A stretch of 64,000 nt of DNA, taken from Calocera cornea HHB12733 (taxonomy: Eukaryota; Basidiomycota; Dacrymycetes; Dacrymycetales; Dacrymycetaceae). Positions 34,260-47,031 of the stretch are shown one piece after another. The translations under genes and the position numbers were made by a program. A model generated the notes under the pieces. That model was given only the letters and a program-made list of their open reading frames with translations. It had not been told where the DNA came from and searched no databases. Each line of letters starts with the position of its first letter. Positions within the stretch are counted from its first letter, which is position 1. The stretch lies in the NCBI GenBank assembly GCA_001632435.1, contig KV424009.1:1-64000 (forward strand), given 5' to 3'.

Positions 34260-35123
34260 TCATAATGTAAGCACTGATGTCGAGTAAGGTAGCCTGATGC
34301 GCGCCTCTGTTCTACTCGCACTAATGAGAATACGATTCCTTGATTCGCCCATCTGCTTGAGGATGACAAGGCAATCATTCAATTGCTGAACAATGGCCTA
34401 GAGAGGGGTCAGCTGCGGCGCACAGCCTGGAGAGGAGAGCTTACATCAGAGTTCTCATCTTGTACTTCCCCTGCACGTTCGAAGCCGCGGAGAAGACTGC
34501 GGAGCTCCGATATCCAGTTCCGTAGCTTGGTCGAGCTGAAGGGAGGACTTCGATCGTTGACAAGATCAGTCTGGGCCAACCGAGCCAGGTTTTGTATCCG
34601 TTCTTCTTGCAACATTGCTTGCTCGCGGAGTGCTTGCTCCTCCTCATCTTCCTCGGGGCGAATTGACAAACGGTCGTCGCTTCCGTCCATATCCGACGGC
34701 GGGCGGCCGTCGTCCGACACGTCACTCCGAGCTGCGCGATACTCCGCCTCCAGCTGATCGCGCCGGTTAGCCCACGCGAGAACCTCTCGCGAGTCATCGT
34801 GATGCAAGACTATGTGAGCGAGATGGAACATCCGGGCGCGCTCCTCGGGCATTCCAGCTACCATAAGCTCATGATACAGCATTGCTGCAGTGCGGAGTAT
34901 GCGCATGAGAGGGTTGGGCGATATGGGCGTGGGTGGCATTTCTCCGTTAACAGGAGAAAATGGATTCAGTGCGACTGTGGGAAGGTTAGAAGGTTGAATG
35001 TCGGCGGGTTAAATATACTTCACGAAGGTTCAATGCCGCCCTGCCTACGACAGGGTGCTGCAGAGCAACGTCGATATTGGCCTCCACTTCCTGCACCGAC
35101 TCCACGGAGAATCTCATAGACAT
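34260..35123 (-). CDS. hypothetical coiled-coil protein
   Basis: I do not recognise this protein. From the ATG at 35123 the model reads MSMRFSVESVQEVEANIDVA, crosses an intron to LALNPFSPVNGEMPPTP, and continues through LMRILRTAAMLYHELMVAGM and a Glu/Gln/Arg-rich helical region with EEDEEEQALREQAMLQEERI. A second intron (GTAAGC...CTCTAG) joins AIVQQLNDCLVILKQMGESR. The acidic, heptad-like stretches suggest coiled coil. The 3' end is unsettled: the simplest reading stops at 34260, but an extra exon near 34100-34250 is possible. No catalytic or membrane feature is visible. Confidence 0.45.
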
Positions 35124-35967
35124 CGTTCGAACAACCAATGTAGCCTGCTGACAACTTCGAAGACTCGAGCAATGCAAAGGGATTTAGAGCGCCAACTGAG
35201 GAGAGCACTGAGTATTAGCCTCGAATTAGTCCCGAGCCAGAAGTCTCTAGCCGCAGATCGGAAGAAGGTCAAGGAAGGACGGGTACCAGCAATCCGGCTC
35301 CAGGTCCCTTAAATGAGCTTCAGTTCGCAGTGGGCCAGGGCACGCATCACAGGCATGTGTGCCGGGTGGTGGTGGACTACTCCAGTCCGGCCAGTCCGCG
35401 GTTGTCATGGCCTCGGCTTTTGGCCACCTGTGTTTGTGTGGTTCTGCAAAGCCACTGGCTGAGCTCACCACGTAGAGTAATCCGCCCATGAAGTCCTTAC
35501 CAAAAGGAGTCGGATGTTCCGGCACCCTGGAGGGCAGATTCCGAGCTTCGACATGGGAATACTCAGCTACATATGACTCCGACCAGGAAAATCTGTCGAG
35601 TTTCCTCTGCTCTGCACCCTAAAGCCGATAGGGCGCCATTCGAGGAAGTGACGTAAAACAGGCCAGATACATCTATGATTCAGGTCCGGATAGCGGATTG
35701 TTTGACAGGGACTGCTTGCGGACGACGCAGTCGTACAGAAGCGCTACCATGAGCTGACGGCAGGCTGATACGGATGTCCACGTGACGACTCCGCACTTTG
35801 GCCGTGGCGATGACATCCGTCTCAGGGACGCCGTCACGCCCCAGCTCGAAGTGTCGCGACCCCTCAGAACCCATCATCACCTCATACGCGGCATATATTC
35901 ATACCCTCTCCTCCTTGGGATACACTTATATGCGGCTCACCTTGCACCACCACTCAGTCATACGGCT
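35124..35967. other. divergent intergenic region upstream of SEC3
   Basis: No supported gene. A leftward frame at 35247-35525 is open but has no recognisable motif. TATA-like ATATATTC and TTATATGC strings near 35894 and 35928 lie within 80 bp of the SEC3 start. Confidence 0.4.
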
Positions 35968-38900
35968 ATGAGCGAGTTCGAGATCACACGAGACGCGATA
36001 ATCAGGTCGCTCTTCTCGAAACGATTCGCCGACGGCTCGCTGGACGAGACATATGTATCCCACCTCTTAATTCACGAGAACATCGCTGGCGAGGATGGAA
36101 CGAATGATATCAAAACAAGATACCTCCTGCTGTCCAGTGAGCAATATATTTCATACGGCCGATGCGCGTAACACTTACCTCATAACCAGTAAATCGGGCC
36201 GGGCGAGGGGTTGTGCACAAGGCAAAGGAGAACAGCAATGGCACCTTCTCCATCGGAAAGACGTGGAAGCTTGAGGAGCTTCAGGCTGTCGAGGCTCACA
36301 CGGTATGTTTATGTCTATCATAGGTGTCATTACCATGCTCATGGAGAACAGGCGATATCATTCTCGCTCAAGTTCTCACGCCGATACAAATGGACAACCG
36401 TCTCCGAGCGTGAACAAGCGCAGTTCCTGAACGCTGTCATCGATGCGTATCGCCGAGTTACAGGGGGGAAACCGTTGTCTATAGTGGGGCTGGGTATAGG
36501 GCAGCCGTCGCAGTGTACGTCCTTCGTATTAGCCGATCACATCGTATCCATGGTACTGATGGATATATGCTATGTAGCCAATGGTCGGTTGTCTCTCGAC
36601 GAGCGAAACTCTGTACGATCTGCCAGCCCTCAGTTCTCTAACTCAGCTTCATCACCGCCAATGCGTCCCGGCATGGGCATGGATCGTCAAGTTTCGAGTA
36701 GCAGCTACGCCTCCGCGCCCAGCGGATCTATAAACGGTGGACCGAGGCAGCCGTATCGACCCCCACCGCCATCCGCTCTGAGAGCGGAAAGTCCTGCACC
36801 TCAATTCCAAGATGCACGTGGAATTACTCCGGTTCTGCAAATTCCTACCTATACCACTGCCCCGTCTTCCTATGGCTCGAGAACGACTCCTTCGCCAGCG
36901 CCCACTGGCACGCCGCCACGCCCATCGATTGAGGTTCAACGACCCTCTCAGGATGCCATCCCACCAGCCTTGCAGACTAGTCGCCAACAGCGGCCTTCTT
37001 TAGAAGAGACCAGCAGTCAGCGTTCGATATCCCGCAATGGCCGACCGTCAGTGGATGAGCCACAGACTGCGCGATCAGCTGCCTCGCGTCAAGGATCCAG
37101 GCCGTCGCTGGATGAAAATGGCTACGGTCGTCCACCAATGCCGAAGGCACCATCCCGTGAACCCTCATACGACGAGGCTGGTCCGTTCCGTCCTGCAGTG
37201 ATGCCCAGACATCCTTCGAGACCATCCATCGACACTGGCGCGCGCGCTGTAACTCCTGATATACAACGGGCTCCGACACCTGGCGACCGTCGCGCAGTCA
37301 CACCTTCGCAGCCACTCGGTCCTCCGGCTTCGATATCTGCTAGTACCTCGCAAATGCCTACGCCCGTAGTCACTGCGCCGGGAACTCGACAGCCATCGCC
37401 TGCACCACAACCTCAAGAACCGCCTCCATTGCGCAAGGAGACGTCGGTGTCTCGCATTTCCGTGTTCGACCCAGCCAACCAAGCGAGCCTCGAACGACTG
37501 CTGTCAATGGATGTGCTTGAAGATGGGGAAGATCTGCTGCCGAAGGAAGATGGCGAGGCGACGCTTGCCAATGTCGAGGAGCTGCTTGACGGGTATGATT
37601 GGACACTGCCGCCTTCAAATTTGGGGATGGAGGGGAGAAAGAAGGGTGGTGCAGCAGATATGATGGAAGCCAGACTAATGGACGAGTTGTTGGCATTGGA
37701 GAAGGTGCGCCTGACTTACTCCAACCACCGTGTATACACGCTGACGCAATCTCCAGGCTAATGTTCACTCGTTCGTCGAGTCCGATGACCGCATACAACT
37801 TGTCATGGGTTTCCTGGATGATGCCATTCGAGAGCTGGATGATATGGAGATGATGGTGCAGTCTTATAAGATACAGCTGAATGTGCGCATATCCGTGCCT
37901 GCTGCGCAGGGCTAGCCTCACTAGCATACTAGGGCGTCAGCGACGATATCAGCTTCATCCAGTCACAGAACCGTGGTCTGCAAGTGCAGACACAGAACCA
38001 GCGTGCCCTTCTGGGCGAGCTTCAGCAGCTGCTTGTAAGTGCAGAGGTGTGCAGGTCCTGGAACCGTTATTAATCACTTGTGCAGCAAACTGTGGATGTC
38101 GAGCGAGATGCCTTAGTCGCACTTACCCAGGAGTCTTTGGAGAAGCCTGCTGGGATCGCGCGCCTCGAGAAGTCTGCTGCTGAACTGTACAAGGCCCTGC
38201 TGGCAGGACGAGAAAACGGTGAGCAGCGCCCTCCGGTTGCCGTGAGCTACTGCTTAACCTTTCACCAGAAATGGCCGCGACGATGGAACGACTACAAGAA
38301 TATCAGACCCATAACACCCAGTTCTGCAAGCGTGTGTCCGACTTCCTGACGATTATGTTCCAGTTTCAGGTGTGTGCTTATTCTGGTGAATAAGGAGTAT
38401 TCTCATCCAAGGCGACATCCAGTCGGACCGCCTTTTCAGTGATAAAGATCGGAAAGTCGACAAGAGTAAGCCTCGGTTGTATTCGCATCAATCAATGGAG
38501 GATTATCTCGGTCGCTATTGCGGTTTGATGTTGTACCTGAAGGAGATGGATGAGGATCGCTACGCGCAGGTTTGCGCAGTACGTCCCATTCACACGCGTA
38601 CGGTGAATGAATGTTTACTCACGTCGATATAGGCATACTTCACCGCCTCCAACACTCTGCACATGAAGGAGATGAAGGCATTCCTACCCGTTCTGGTGGC
38701 AAAGATCAGGAGCAGTCTGGATGACGAAAGTGCGTGAATTGGAGAGCCAAATCAGAACTGTATCTAACAAGTGATGCTCAGATTTCTCCGCCGAGACACC
38801 GCAGACTGCAGGAATGTCGACAGTACGACGAATGGGGACGTTGCGCTCTCCGCTGGACAGGAAGAAAGACAAGGAGCCTGCAAATGGCGAGCTGAAGGCG

Positions 38901-40306
38901 TCAGACGCATTTACTCGAGCACTAAGCCAGATATCGACCCAGATTACCCGCGAAGAGGAATTTTTGGCGGACTTCTTGCAGATCCACGATTTCGCTCTTA
39001 CCTTTGCGGACTATATGAAGCTTGAAAATTACTATCGACGCCAAGCGGCTGGATATGCCAACCTCAGTCAAGGGACCATCAAACTGGTACGCGAAGGAAT
39101 GGATTTGATCTTTGGATTCCTGCCGGGCGAGCTAAAGTTGTGGGTGGAAGCTGCGATGAGGCGCGACAATTTGTATGTTAATCTACTGTCATGATTACCC
39201 ATGCTGACTACGATCAGACAACTTCCTGGCATGATCTTTGCTCTTGAACGATTACTGCAGGAAGTAGAAGATGCTGGGAAGGCCTTCTTCCATCGTCTAT
39301 TGGAAAAGCAACATCGGCGCATGTATCAGATGTACGATCGCATGATTGTGAGCCCACCGGCTTCTATGATCACTAGACATACAAGCTTATCCTCAATCAG
39401 GATGAGCAAATCAAGGGGATTGAGCAGACCAAGCTCACCACCAAGAAGCGTGCCGGAGCCGCCCACTTCATCAAGTACTTCCCGGTGTTTGTCAGCAAAA
39501 TCGAAGCACAGCTGGTCGGTTCCGACGGTATGGAAATTCGGAACAAGGTGGACGACTCGTACGAACGTCTTGTCACCGCCATGTTCGACTGCCTCCAGCA
39601 GATGGCGAAGCTGGACGGGGGCGACTCGCAGTCTGCGGAAGATAAGGGTCAGCTGAACTACCATGTGATCATGATTGGTACGTCGTTATCTCAACTGGAC
39701 GAGCCTCCTCTCACCAGGTCCTCCAGAGAACATGTATACGTTTATCGCGGACATGTCTTCCCTCGAAGTTGCCTCCGCGCGGCAGTTCGTGACCAGGGCC
39801 GAGGCGGTCTACCAAGAGAACCTCGAGGTCTATCTTCGCCTCATTCTGCGTCGTGCCTTCAATAGGCTAATGGTGTGCCCCATCCCTCGTGCTAAAGTCC
39901 AGTACTTACGCGTACTCAGGTATTCTTCGATGGGGTCGACAAGACGCTCCAGATCTCCTCTGCGCAGGACGTTCTGGCCAATTCTGTCTTCAGCAAGTCC
40001 AACCTGAAGCGCATAGTGAAAGACTTCAACTCGAAGGACATGCGCAAGATCATCGACGCGCTGTTCAAGCGCGTCGAAAAGCACTTTGTCGCCGCCGAGG
40101 GCACAGCAGCAGCAGGCAAGGGCGAGGCCAGCATCGCCTCGGACCCTATCCTGCCAGGGGTATGGAAGGCGTGCGAGGAGGAGATGGTGCGCCAGACGGA
40201 GCGCTTCAGCGGCCTTATCAAGCTGGTGTACGGGGACGCGGGCATCGCGCTCGAGTACACGGTCCAGGATGTGCAGGCCGCGTGCAGGCGCCAGCAGGTC
40301 GCCTGA
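35968..40306 (+). CDS. SEC3: exocyst complex component SEC3
   Basis: SEC3 is an exocyst subunit that marks sites of exocytosis and binds PI(4,5)P2 and Rho GTPases at the plasma membrane. The ATG at 35968 begins MSEFEITRDAIIRSLFSKRF. The spliced N-terminus (GTFSIGKTWKLEELQAVEA, then FSLKFSRRYKWTTVSEREQA) is the Sec3 PH-like domain. A Ser/Pro/Arg-rich linker of about 250 residues follows, then ISVFDPANQASLERLLSMDVL and the coiled-coil and helical-rod exons (FVESDDRIQLVMGFLDDAIREL). The C-terminal segment includes FFDGVDKTLQ and KDFNSKDMRKIIDALFKRVE, ending ACRRQQVA. It has many introns, and the last exons are clearly richer in GC than the first. Confidence 0.9.
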
Positions 40307-41757
40307 GTGCCGTGTCGGTCGGTCGTTCCTGATCGGATCCTGCTTTGCGACGGAGTCATGGACTGGGGGAGGGGGGGCGACATACAGCACTGGATGCGCC
40401 TTGTATCGTTATTGGATATACCGTGCCCCGTTTGGGAGACATAATGATTGATGGATCGATACCTCCCGCTCCGTCTCTCCGCATGTCACTACTGTACGAG
40501 GCCCGCGCGCGCGGGGGGCGCTGTACAGCCAGATGCACTCAATGGACATCCATCCACCCACTCATCTGTCCATCACGCCACTCCACGCGACGCGGCTGGG
40601 GAGAGGGGCGGCTCAAGGCGTTGACGTTGGCGCAGTACGTACTGGGCCGGCGGTGTGCGCACAGGACAGGACGGGACGGGACGGGTTCCCGAACATCCCG
40701 CGCTCCCGCTCGCCATTGTCCAATCCAATCCAATCCAACCCAAGTCGAATGTCGAATGTCGAATGTCGGGAAATCGGGAAATCGGGACATCCATTATCCG
40801 GATTGCCCGGAATTCCCGGAGGACGGGGGACGGAGGACTAAGTACTAGTACTGTACTTTGTGCGAACCAAGGGGGGACGGGCGAGGTCAGCCGCTTACCG
40901 TGCGTGCGTGCGTGCTTGCTTTGGCAGCGAGACCAAGCCTAGAGGAAGGAAAGAAGGAAGGGAGGAAGGGATTGCGATCCAGCCCGGGCCCGGGGGCTGT
41001 ATGCAGTGCGCAATATTCATCATTCATGGTGAACCATTTTTGCGCCAATAGTGACAGGCACAGCAGGCAGAGGCGGGAGGGTCAGGGCCAGGGCCAGGGC
41101 CAGGGTTTACCCGCCTGAATTCCTGCTTGTTGCGTGGGTGCATGACGTGAGCGGCCGCGGTTGGGCGGCAGTCTATTGTTAGCAGCAGGCGCGGAGGGGG
41201 CGGGTGAGCCAATAGGCGCGCGTGCCCGGGCGCCGGGCGATGGTCACGGTGGATGGTTGCGGGGGAGCCGGCTCGGCTCGGCAGGCTGCCGCCACGGAGC
41301 GGAAAGTGCTAGTACTGTGCGCGTGGTCGGGAAATGGAGGGACAGCAGGAGACGCCGGGTTGCTCATGCCCAACGGCCGGCGACCCACCAGTCCACGCCG
41401 GGCACTGCCGATGGGCCGGACCTCGCTGGCTAGCCCGCCATGGATGGGTGTATGCACTGTGCACAGACAGACGTGGTGGACTGAATACTTATCAGCCTGA
41501 GCGAAGGACCCGCTGGGATCCCTCCCCTCTCCCTCCGTGTGCTCTCGCTCGCCGGGGTGACTCCCTCCTCGCTGACCAACCCCAACCCCAACCTCCGCAC
41601 TCGCACTCGCCCTCGCCGACCGGCTTCCTCCCCTCCCCCTCCCCTGCTCCCATCGTTCCGGCCGTCTGTGCCGTGTGCCGTGTGCCGGGTGCCCAACCCC
41701 CGGCCCACTTCCCCCTGCCCCCCTCTCCTCCTCCCACCACTCCCAACGCGAACCAGC
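40307..41757. other. GC-rich intergenic region with many short repeats
   Basis: No gene is supported. Simple repeats are dense: GGGAC near 40668-40684, the cluster at 40720-40787, CGTG near 40902-40915, GGAA/GGGA near 40944-40970, and GGGCCA near 41085-41106. The right end should hold the promoter of the ABC transporter. Confidence 0.5.
40720..40787. repeat. three different tandem repeats side by side
   Basis: CCAAT units (about 40720-40742) are followed by GTCGAAT units (40744-40767) and then by GGGAAATC units (40768-40787), with almost no spacer. Confidence 0.85.
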
Positions 41758-44700
41758 ATGGCTTCAGAAAAGGGCGCCCTCGCCCTCGCCGCCTCCTCCC
41801 CTCCCGCGCTCGACCAGGACCAGGACCAGGAGCACGACATCGACAAGGCATCCCCATACTCCCCCGCCTCCGCCTCCGCCTCCGCGCAGGAGCAGGACCC
41901 GGAGACAGACCACAGAAGGAGCAGCGTCACCCATGTCGACGAGCAGGCCCTCGCAAAGGTCCGCGCGGCGTACGCGACGTACGATAAGCCGTATCCATGG
42001 TGCCTCTTTCTGCTGTTCCCTGCATGCTGCGAGCTGGCTGACGTGCGTGCAGGTGGCAGAAGGTACCGTTCTTGAACCTCAACGTCCCCCCGCCCGCGGA
42101 GGGGCTGGACGGCGCGCTCCCCTCCCCAGAGCAGCGCGCGGGCATCCTCTCCCAGCTCACGTACAGCTGGGTGACCCCCATGCTCACGCTGGGCTACGCC
42201 CGCCCGCTCGAGCCCCCGGACCTGTGGAAGATGTCCGAGGCGCGCAGCGCCGAGGTGCTGGGGGACAAGGTGCGCGCCGCCTTTGCGCGCCGGCACGCCG
42301 CCGCAGAGGCGTACAACGCGCGCCTGGCCGCGGGCGAGGTGACGCCTGCGGTGTGGCGCCGCGCGTGGTGGGCCGTGCGCGGGGCGCGGGAGGAACGCGA
42401 GCGGGAATGGCGCACCGGCAGCGGGCGGCGCAAGGCGAGCCTGGTCCTGGCGCTGAACGAGCCGATCTGGCTGTGGTTCTGGGTCGGCGGGTTCGCAAAG
42501 GTGCTCGCGGACACGAGCCAGATCACCTCGCCCCTCGTGGTCAAGGCGATCATCGCGTACGCGACGACGTCGTACGGGCTCGCGCAGCAGGGCCTGCCCA
42601 CGGCCGGCATCGGCCTCGGCATCGGCTACGCCATCGTCCTCTTCATCATGCAGATCGTGGCGTCGATCGGCACGCACCTCTTCTTCTACCGCTCCACCTC
42701 CACCGGCGTCCTCCTCCGCGGCGCGCTCATCAGCGCGATCTACAGCCGCTCCGTGCGCCTGACGAACCGCGCGCGCGCGACGCTCACCAACGGCAAGCTC
42801 GTCAACCACATCTCGACGGACGTGTCGCGGATCGACTTTGCCTGCGGCTTCTTCCACATCACCTGGGCCGCGCCCATCCAGATGGTCGTCTGCCTCGTCA
42901 TCCTCCTCGTCAACCTCGGCCCGAGCGCCCTCGCCGGCTTCGCATTCTTCGTCATCGCCACCCCCGCCCAGACCCGCGCGATGAAGGAGCTCTTCAAGAT
43001 GCGCAAGAAGAGCATGGTCTGGACGGACCGGCGCGCCAAGCTCCTGCAGGAGCTCCTGGGCGGCATGCGCGTGATAAAGTTCTTCGCGTGGGAAATCCCC
43101 TTCCTCAGCCGCATCGCAGAGTACCGCGCCCAGGAGCTGCGCTACATCCGCAACCTGCTCCTCACCCGCGCAGCGAACAACGCCGTCGCCTTCTCCCTCC
43201 CGGCCTTCGCAGCCGTCCTCAGCTTCGTCGTCTACTCCCTCGCGGGAAACACCCTCGAGCCAGCAATCATCTTCTCCTCCCTCACCCTCTTCCAGCTCCT
43301 CCGCCTCCCCCTCATGTTCCTCCCAATGACCCTCTCCGCCGTCGCGGACGCACAGCAGGCCCTCTCCCGCCTCTACGAGGTCTTCGTCGCAGAGACCCTC
43401 GATACGCTCCGCGAGACGGACCCCAGCCTGCCCAGCGCAATCTCCGTCCAGCACGCGACGTTCACCTGGGACGCGCCCGCGCCCGAGGAGAAGAAGGACA
43501 AGAAGAAGAAGCAGAGCCGCAAGGCCCGCAAGGCCGCCGAGCGCGACGCCGCCGCACTCGTCGCTGCCGGCACGGCCCAGGACAGGGAGAAGGAGAAGGA
43601 GAAGGACCGCGTGTTCCAGCTCCGGGACGTGTCGCTCGAGGTGCCGCGCGGGCAGCTCTGCGCGGTCGTCGGCGCCGTCGGCTCGGGAAAGTCCTCCCTC
43701 CTCCAGGGCCTCATCGGCGAGATGCGCCGGACGGAGGGCGACGTCGTCTTTGGCGGGTCCGTCGGCTACTGCTCCCAGACCGCCTGGATCCAGAACGCCA
43801 CCGTCCGCGACAACATCATCTTCGGCCAGCCGTTCGAGGAGAAGCGCTACTGGAACGCCGTCCGTGACGCGTGCCTCGAGGCGGACCTCGAGATGCTCCC
43901 CAACTACGACTACACCGAGGTCGGCGAGCGCGGAATCTCCCTCTCCGGCGGACAGAAACAGCGCATCAACATCGCCCGCTCGATCTACTTTGGCTCAGAC
44001 ATCGTCCTCCTCGACGACCCCCTGTCGGCATTGGACGCCCACGTCGGCAAGGCCGTCTTCCACGGCGCCATCCAGGGCGCGCTCGCGGGAAAGACCCGCG
44101 TCCTCGTCACCCACGCCCTCCACTTCCTGCCCTACGTCGACTACATCATCACCATGGTCGACGGCGTCATCGCCGAGCGCGGCACGTACCAGGAGCTCAT
44201 GGGCCACCACGACGGCGACTTTGCCCGCTTCGTCCGCGAGTTCGGCTCGGAGGAGGAGCGCCACGAAGAGGAGGAGGAGGAGGTCATCGCCGTGGACGGC
44301 GAGCGCAGCGAGGAGAAGAAGAAGAAGGCGCAGACGAGCGCGGCCCTCATGCAGGTCGAGGAGCGCAACACGGGCGCCGTCGCCGGCAACGTCTACGGCT
44401 CGTACCTCAAGGCCGGCCGCGGCCACATCCTCGTCCCCATGCTCATGGTCACCCTCGCCATGATGCAGATCGGAAACGTGATGAACTCGTACTGGCTCGT
44501 CTACTGGCAGGAGAAGTACTGGCCCTGGCTCCCAGAAGGCTTCTACATGGGCGTCTACGCCGCCTGGGGCGTCTTCCAGGCCACCAGCTTCTTCCTCAAC
44601 GGCACCGTCTTCGCCATGCTCACATACTTTGCCTCCCAGGCCCTGCACAAGGACGCCATCAACCGCGTCATGCACGCGCCCATGTCCTTCTTCGACACCA

Positions 44701-46297
44701 CCCCGCTCGGCCGAATCATGAACCGCTTCTCGAAGGATATCGACACCATCGACAACCTCCTCGGCGATGCCTTGCGCATGTTCTGCGCCACCTTCTCCTC
44801 CATCATCGGCGCAATCATCCTCATCGGCATCTTCGAACCGTACTTCCTGCTCGCCGTGGCCGTCGTCAGCGTGGGCTACTACTACGCGGCCCTGTTCTAC
44901 CGTGCCAGCGCCCGCGAGCTGAAGCGGCTCGACTCCATCCTCCGCTCCTCCCTCTACGCCCACTTCTCCGAATCGCTGTCCGGGCTGGCCACGATCCGTG
45001 CGTATGGCGAAGTGGCCCGCTTCTGTGAAGACAATGTCAAGCGCATGGATATCGAGAACCGGGCCTACTGGCTCACCGTCGTCAACCAGCGCTGGCTCGG
45101 TGTACGCCTCGATTTCCTCGGCACGCTGCTCACCCTCGTGGTGTCCATCCTGGCCGTCGCGTCCAGGAACAGCATCTCCCCGTCCCAGACCGGTGTCGTA
45201 CTCAGCTACATTCTCATGGTGCAGCAGACCTTTGGATGGATGGTGCGTCAGCTGGCAGAGGTCGAGAACGACATGAACGGCGTAGAGCGTGTGGTCCACT
45301 ACGCGCAGCAGGTCGAGCAGGAAGCTCCACAGGAGATTCCCGAGAACAAGCCACCCGCGTCCTGGCCCCAGGCAGGCAAGCTGGACTTTAACAACGTGGT
45401 CATGTCCTACCGTCCCGGCCTGCCCCCCGTCCTCAAGGGGCTGTCCATGCACGTCAATGCGGGCGAGAAGATCGGTATCGTCGGCCGCACGGGTGCGGGA
45501 AAGTCTTCCATCATGGTCGCTCTCTATCGCTTGGTGGAGATTGGCTCTGGCAATATCGTCATCGACGGCGTGGATACGTCCAAGATCGGCCTCACGGATC
45601 TCCGCAGCAAGATTGCCATCATTCCCCAAGACCCGCTTCTCTTCTCCGGCACTCTCCGCTCCAACCTGGATCCTTTCGGTCAGTCTGACGACCTCAAGCT
45701 GTGGGACGCTCTGAAACGGGCGTACCTCGTTGAGGAGAGCCGGGCCGTCGGCCCTGCTGCCGACGAGAAGGAAGACGTTCCCAGCGGCACTCAGTCGCCT
45801 GTGAACCGCTTCACCCTGGATTCGACGATCGACGACGAAGGCGCCAACCTGTCTGTCGGCCAGCGCTCTCTCGTATCCCTGGCGAGAGCGCTCGTCAAGG
45901 ATTCTCGTGTCATTGTTCTCGATGAGGCAACCGCCTCGGTGGATTATGAGACCGATCAAAAGATCCAGGATACGATTGCGCGCGAGTTCCACGACCGTAC
46001 TATGCTCATCATTGCGCGTATGTGGACTCTTCCTCCTGCAAGACCCTTGTAACTAATTCCCGTGATCAGACCGTCTGAAGACCATCATCGGTTGCGATCG
46101 GATTTGTGTGATGGACGCGGGTCGTATAGCCGTAAGTGCCTTTCTGATGGGAATATCCACGCGTCTCACTCTTATTCCAGGAATTCGATTCGCCGGCCAA
46201 CCTCTGGGAGTACAACGGCATCTTCCGCTCCATGGCGGAGCGGTCTTCTATCGCTTTGGACGACATTGTCGCAGCCGCGAAAGCACGTGGGCGGTAA
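41758..46297 (+). CDS. ABCC-type multidrug ABC transporter (YOR1-like)
   Basis: This full-length ABC exporter has 1461 residues and introns at 42000-42052, 46018-46069 and 46132-46180. The order is cytosolic N-terminus, membrane domain 1, NBD1, membrane domain 2, NBD2. NBD1 has Walker A GAVGSGKSS, signature LSGGQKQRINIAR and Walker B IVLLDDPLSALDAH. NBD2 has GRTGAGKSS, a signature changed to LSVGQRSLVSLAR, and VIVLDEATASVDYETD. The arrangement, and the start QLTYSWVTPMLTLGYARPLE, match the Yor1/MRP branch, which exports organic anions and drugs at the plasma membrane or vacuole. There is no extra TMD0, as in Yor1. A Lys/Arg-rich insert precedes NBD1. GC at third positions falls from the first to the last kilobase. 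Confidence 0.93.
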
Positions 46298-47031
46298 CCA
46301 TAACCGAATCTTGATGAAATCTGCACGTTATTAGGATATTTCTCTCTCAACAACTTGGTTCAATTACTCACGCAAGTGTAGCATTGTTTGCATTAGACGA
46401 CCGTGATGAATAAATGTCCATCGAATGATTTCTTGCTGTAGAGCAACTTCCTGCATTCGGGAAGACAAGCGATACCAAACATTACGTGCCCCGCCGGTGT
46501 CGCTTCAAAATGGCTACAAATGGTCGATTTGCGTGAGGCGAGTGCCAGGCTGAAGTTCAAGAGCCGATCGAGGTTCGCAGCTCGCCGCCTCGTTTTGGGA
46601 CAAGTGCTACAACCCTTGATGCTAATACCTGCCCACTGTTGAGTGGATCGTGGCACAAGCGTGATGAGCGGGCGGGCGCGGAAGACTTGAGAGTCACTCC
46701 CCAACTACCGGCCTAGGCCAGGTACTGCATCCCTTCGTTTCCTAGCTATTTCACACAACGACTGTACCTGCTCAAAGCTTGTGTACATTGGTGCTAGCTG
46801 GGCTACACCGCTGGGCAGCCCATGCCCTGCGACTACTTGGCTGCGGCCCACGTCTACGCGTGCTTCCAGAATCCGGCTCCCCAAGGCCCAGAAGCAGTCT
46901 TATCAGTAGTGACAGCACACACCTGTACCAGAGATTAGGATGCTCCATATCGACGTCTCCACGCTCCTGCTCTTGGGCATCTGCTTGCCCCCTTTTGCTA
47001 CACTCCTGGACGTCGCCTCCCAGTTTCGACC
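46298..47031. other. intergenic, no supported gene
   Basis: Short frames without motifs. It probably contains the ABC transporter 3' end and the permease promoter. Confidence 0.4.

Noticed and set aside
35247..35525. Leftward frame of about 90 codons upstream of the coiled-coil gene
   Set aside because: There are no motifs, and no splice link to the neighbouring gene could be made in frame.
41430..45992. Two very long leftward frames (about 670 codons each) opposite the ABC transporter
   Set aside because: They are antisense to a clearly conserved gene. Extreme use of C/G at third positions removes stop codons on the opposite strand, so they are shadows.
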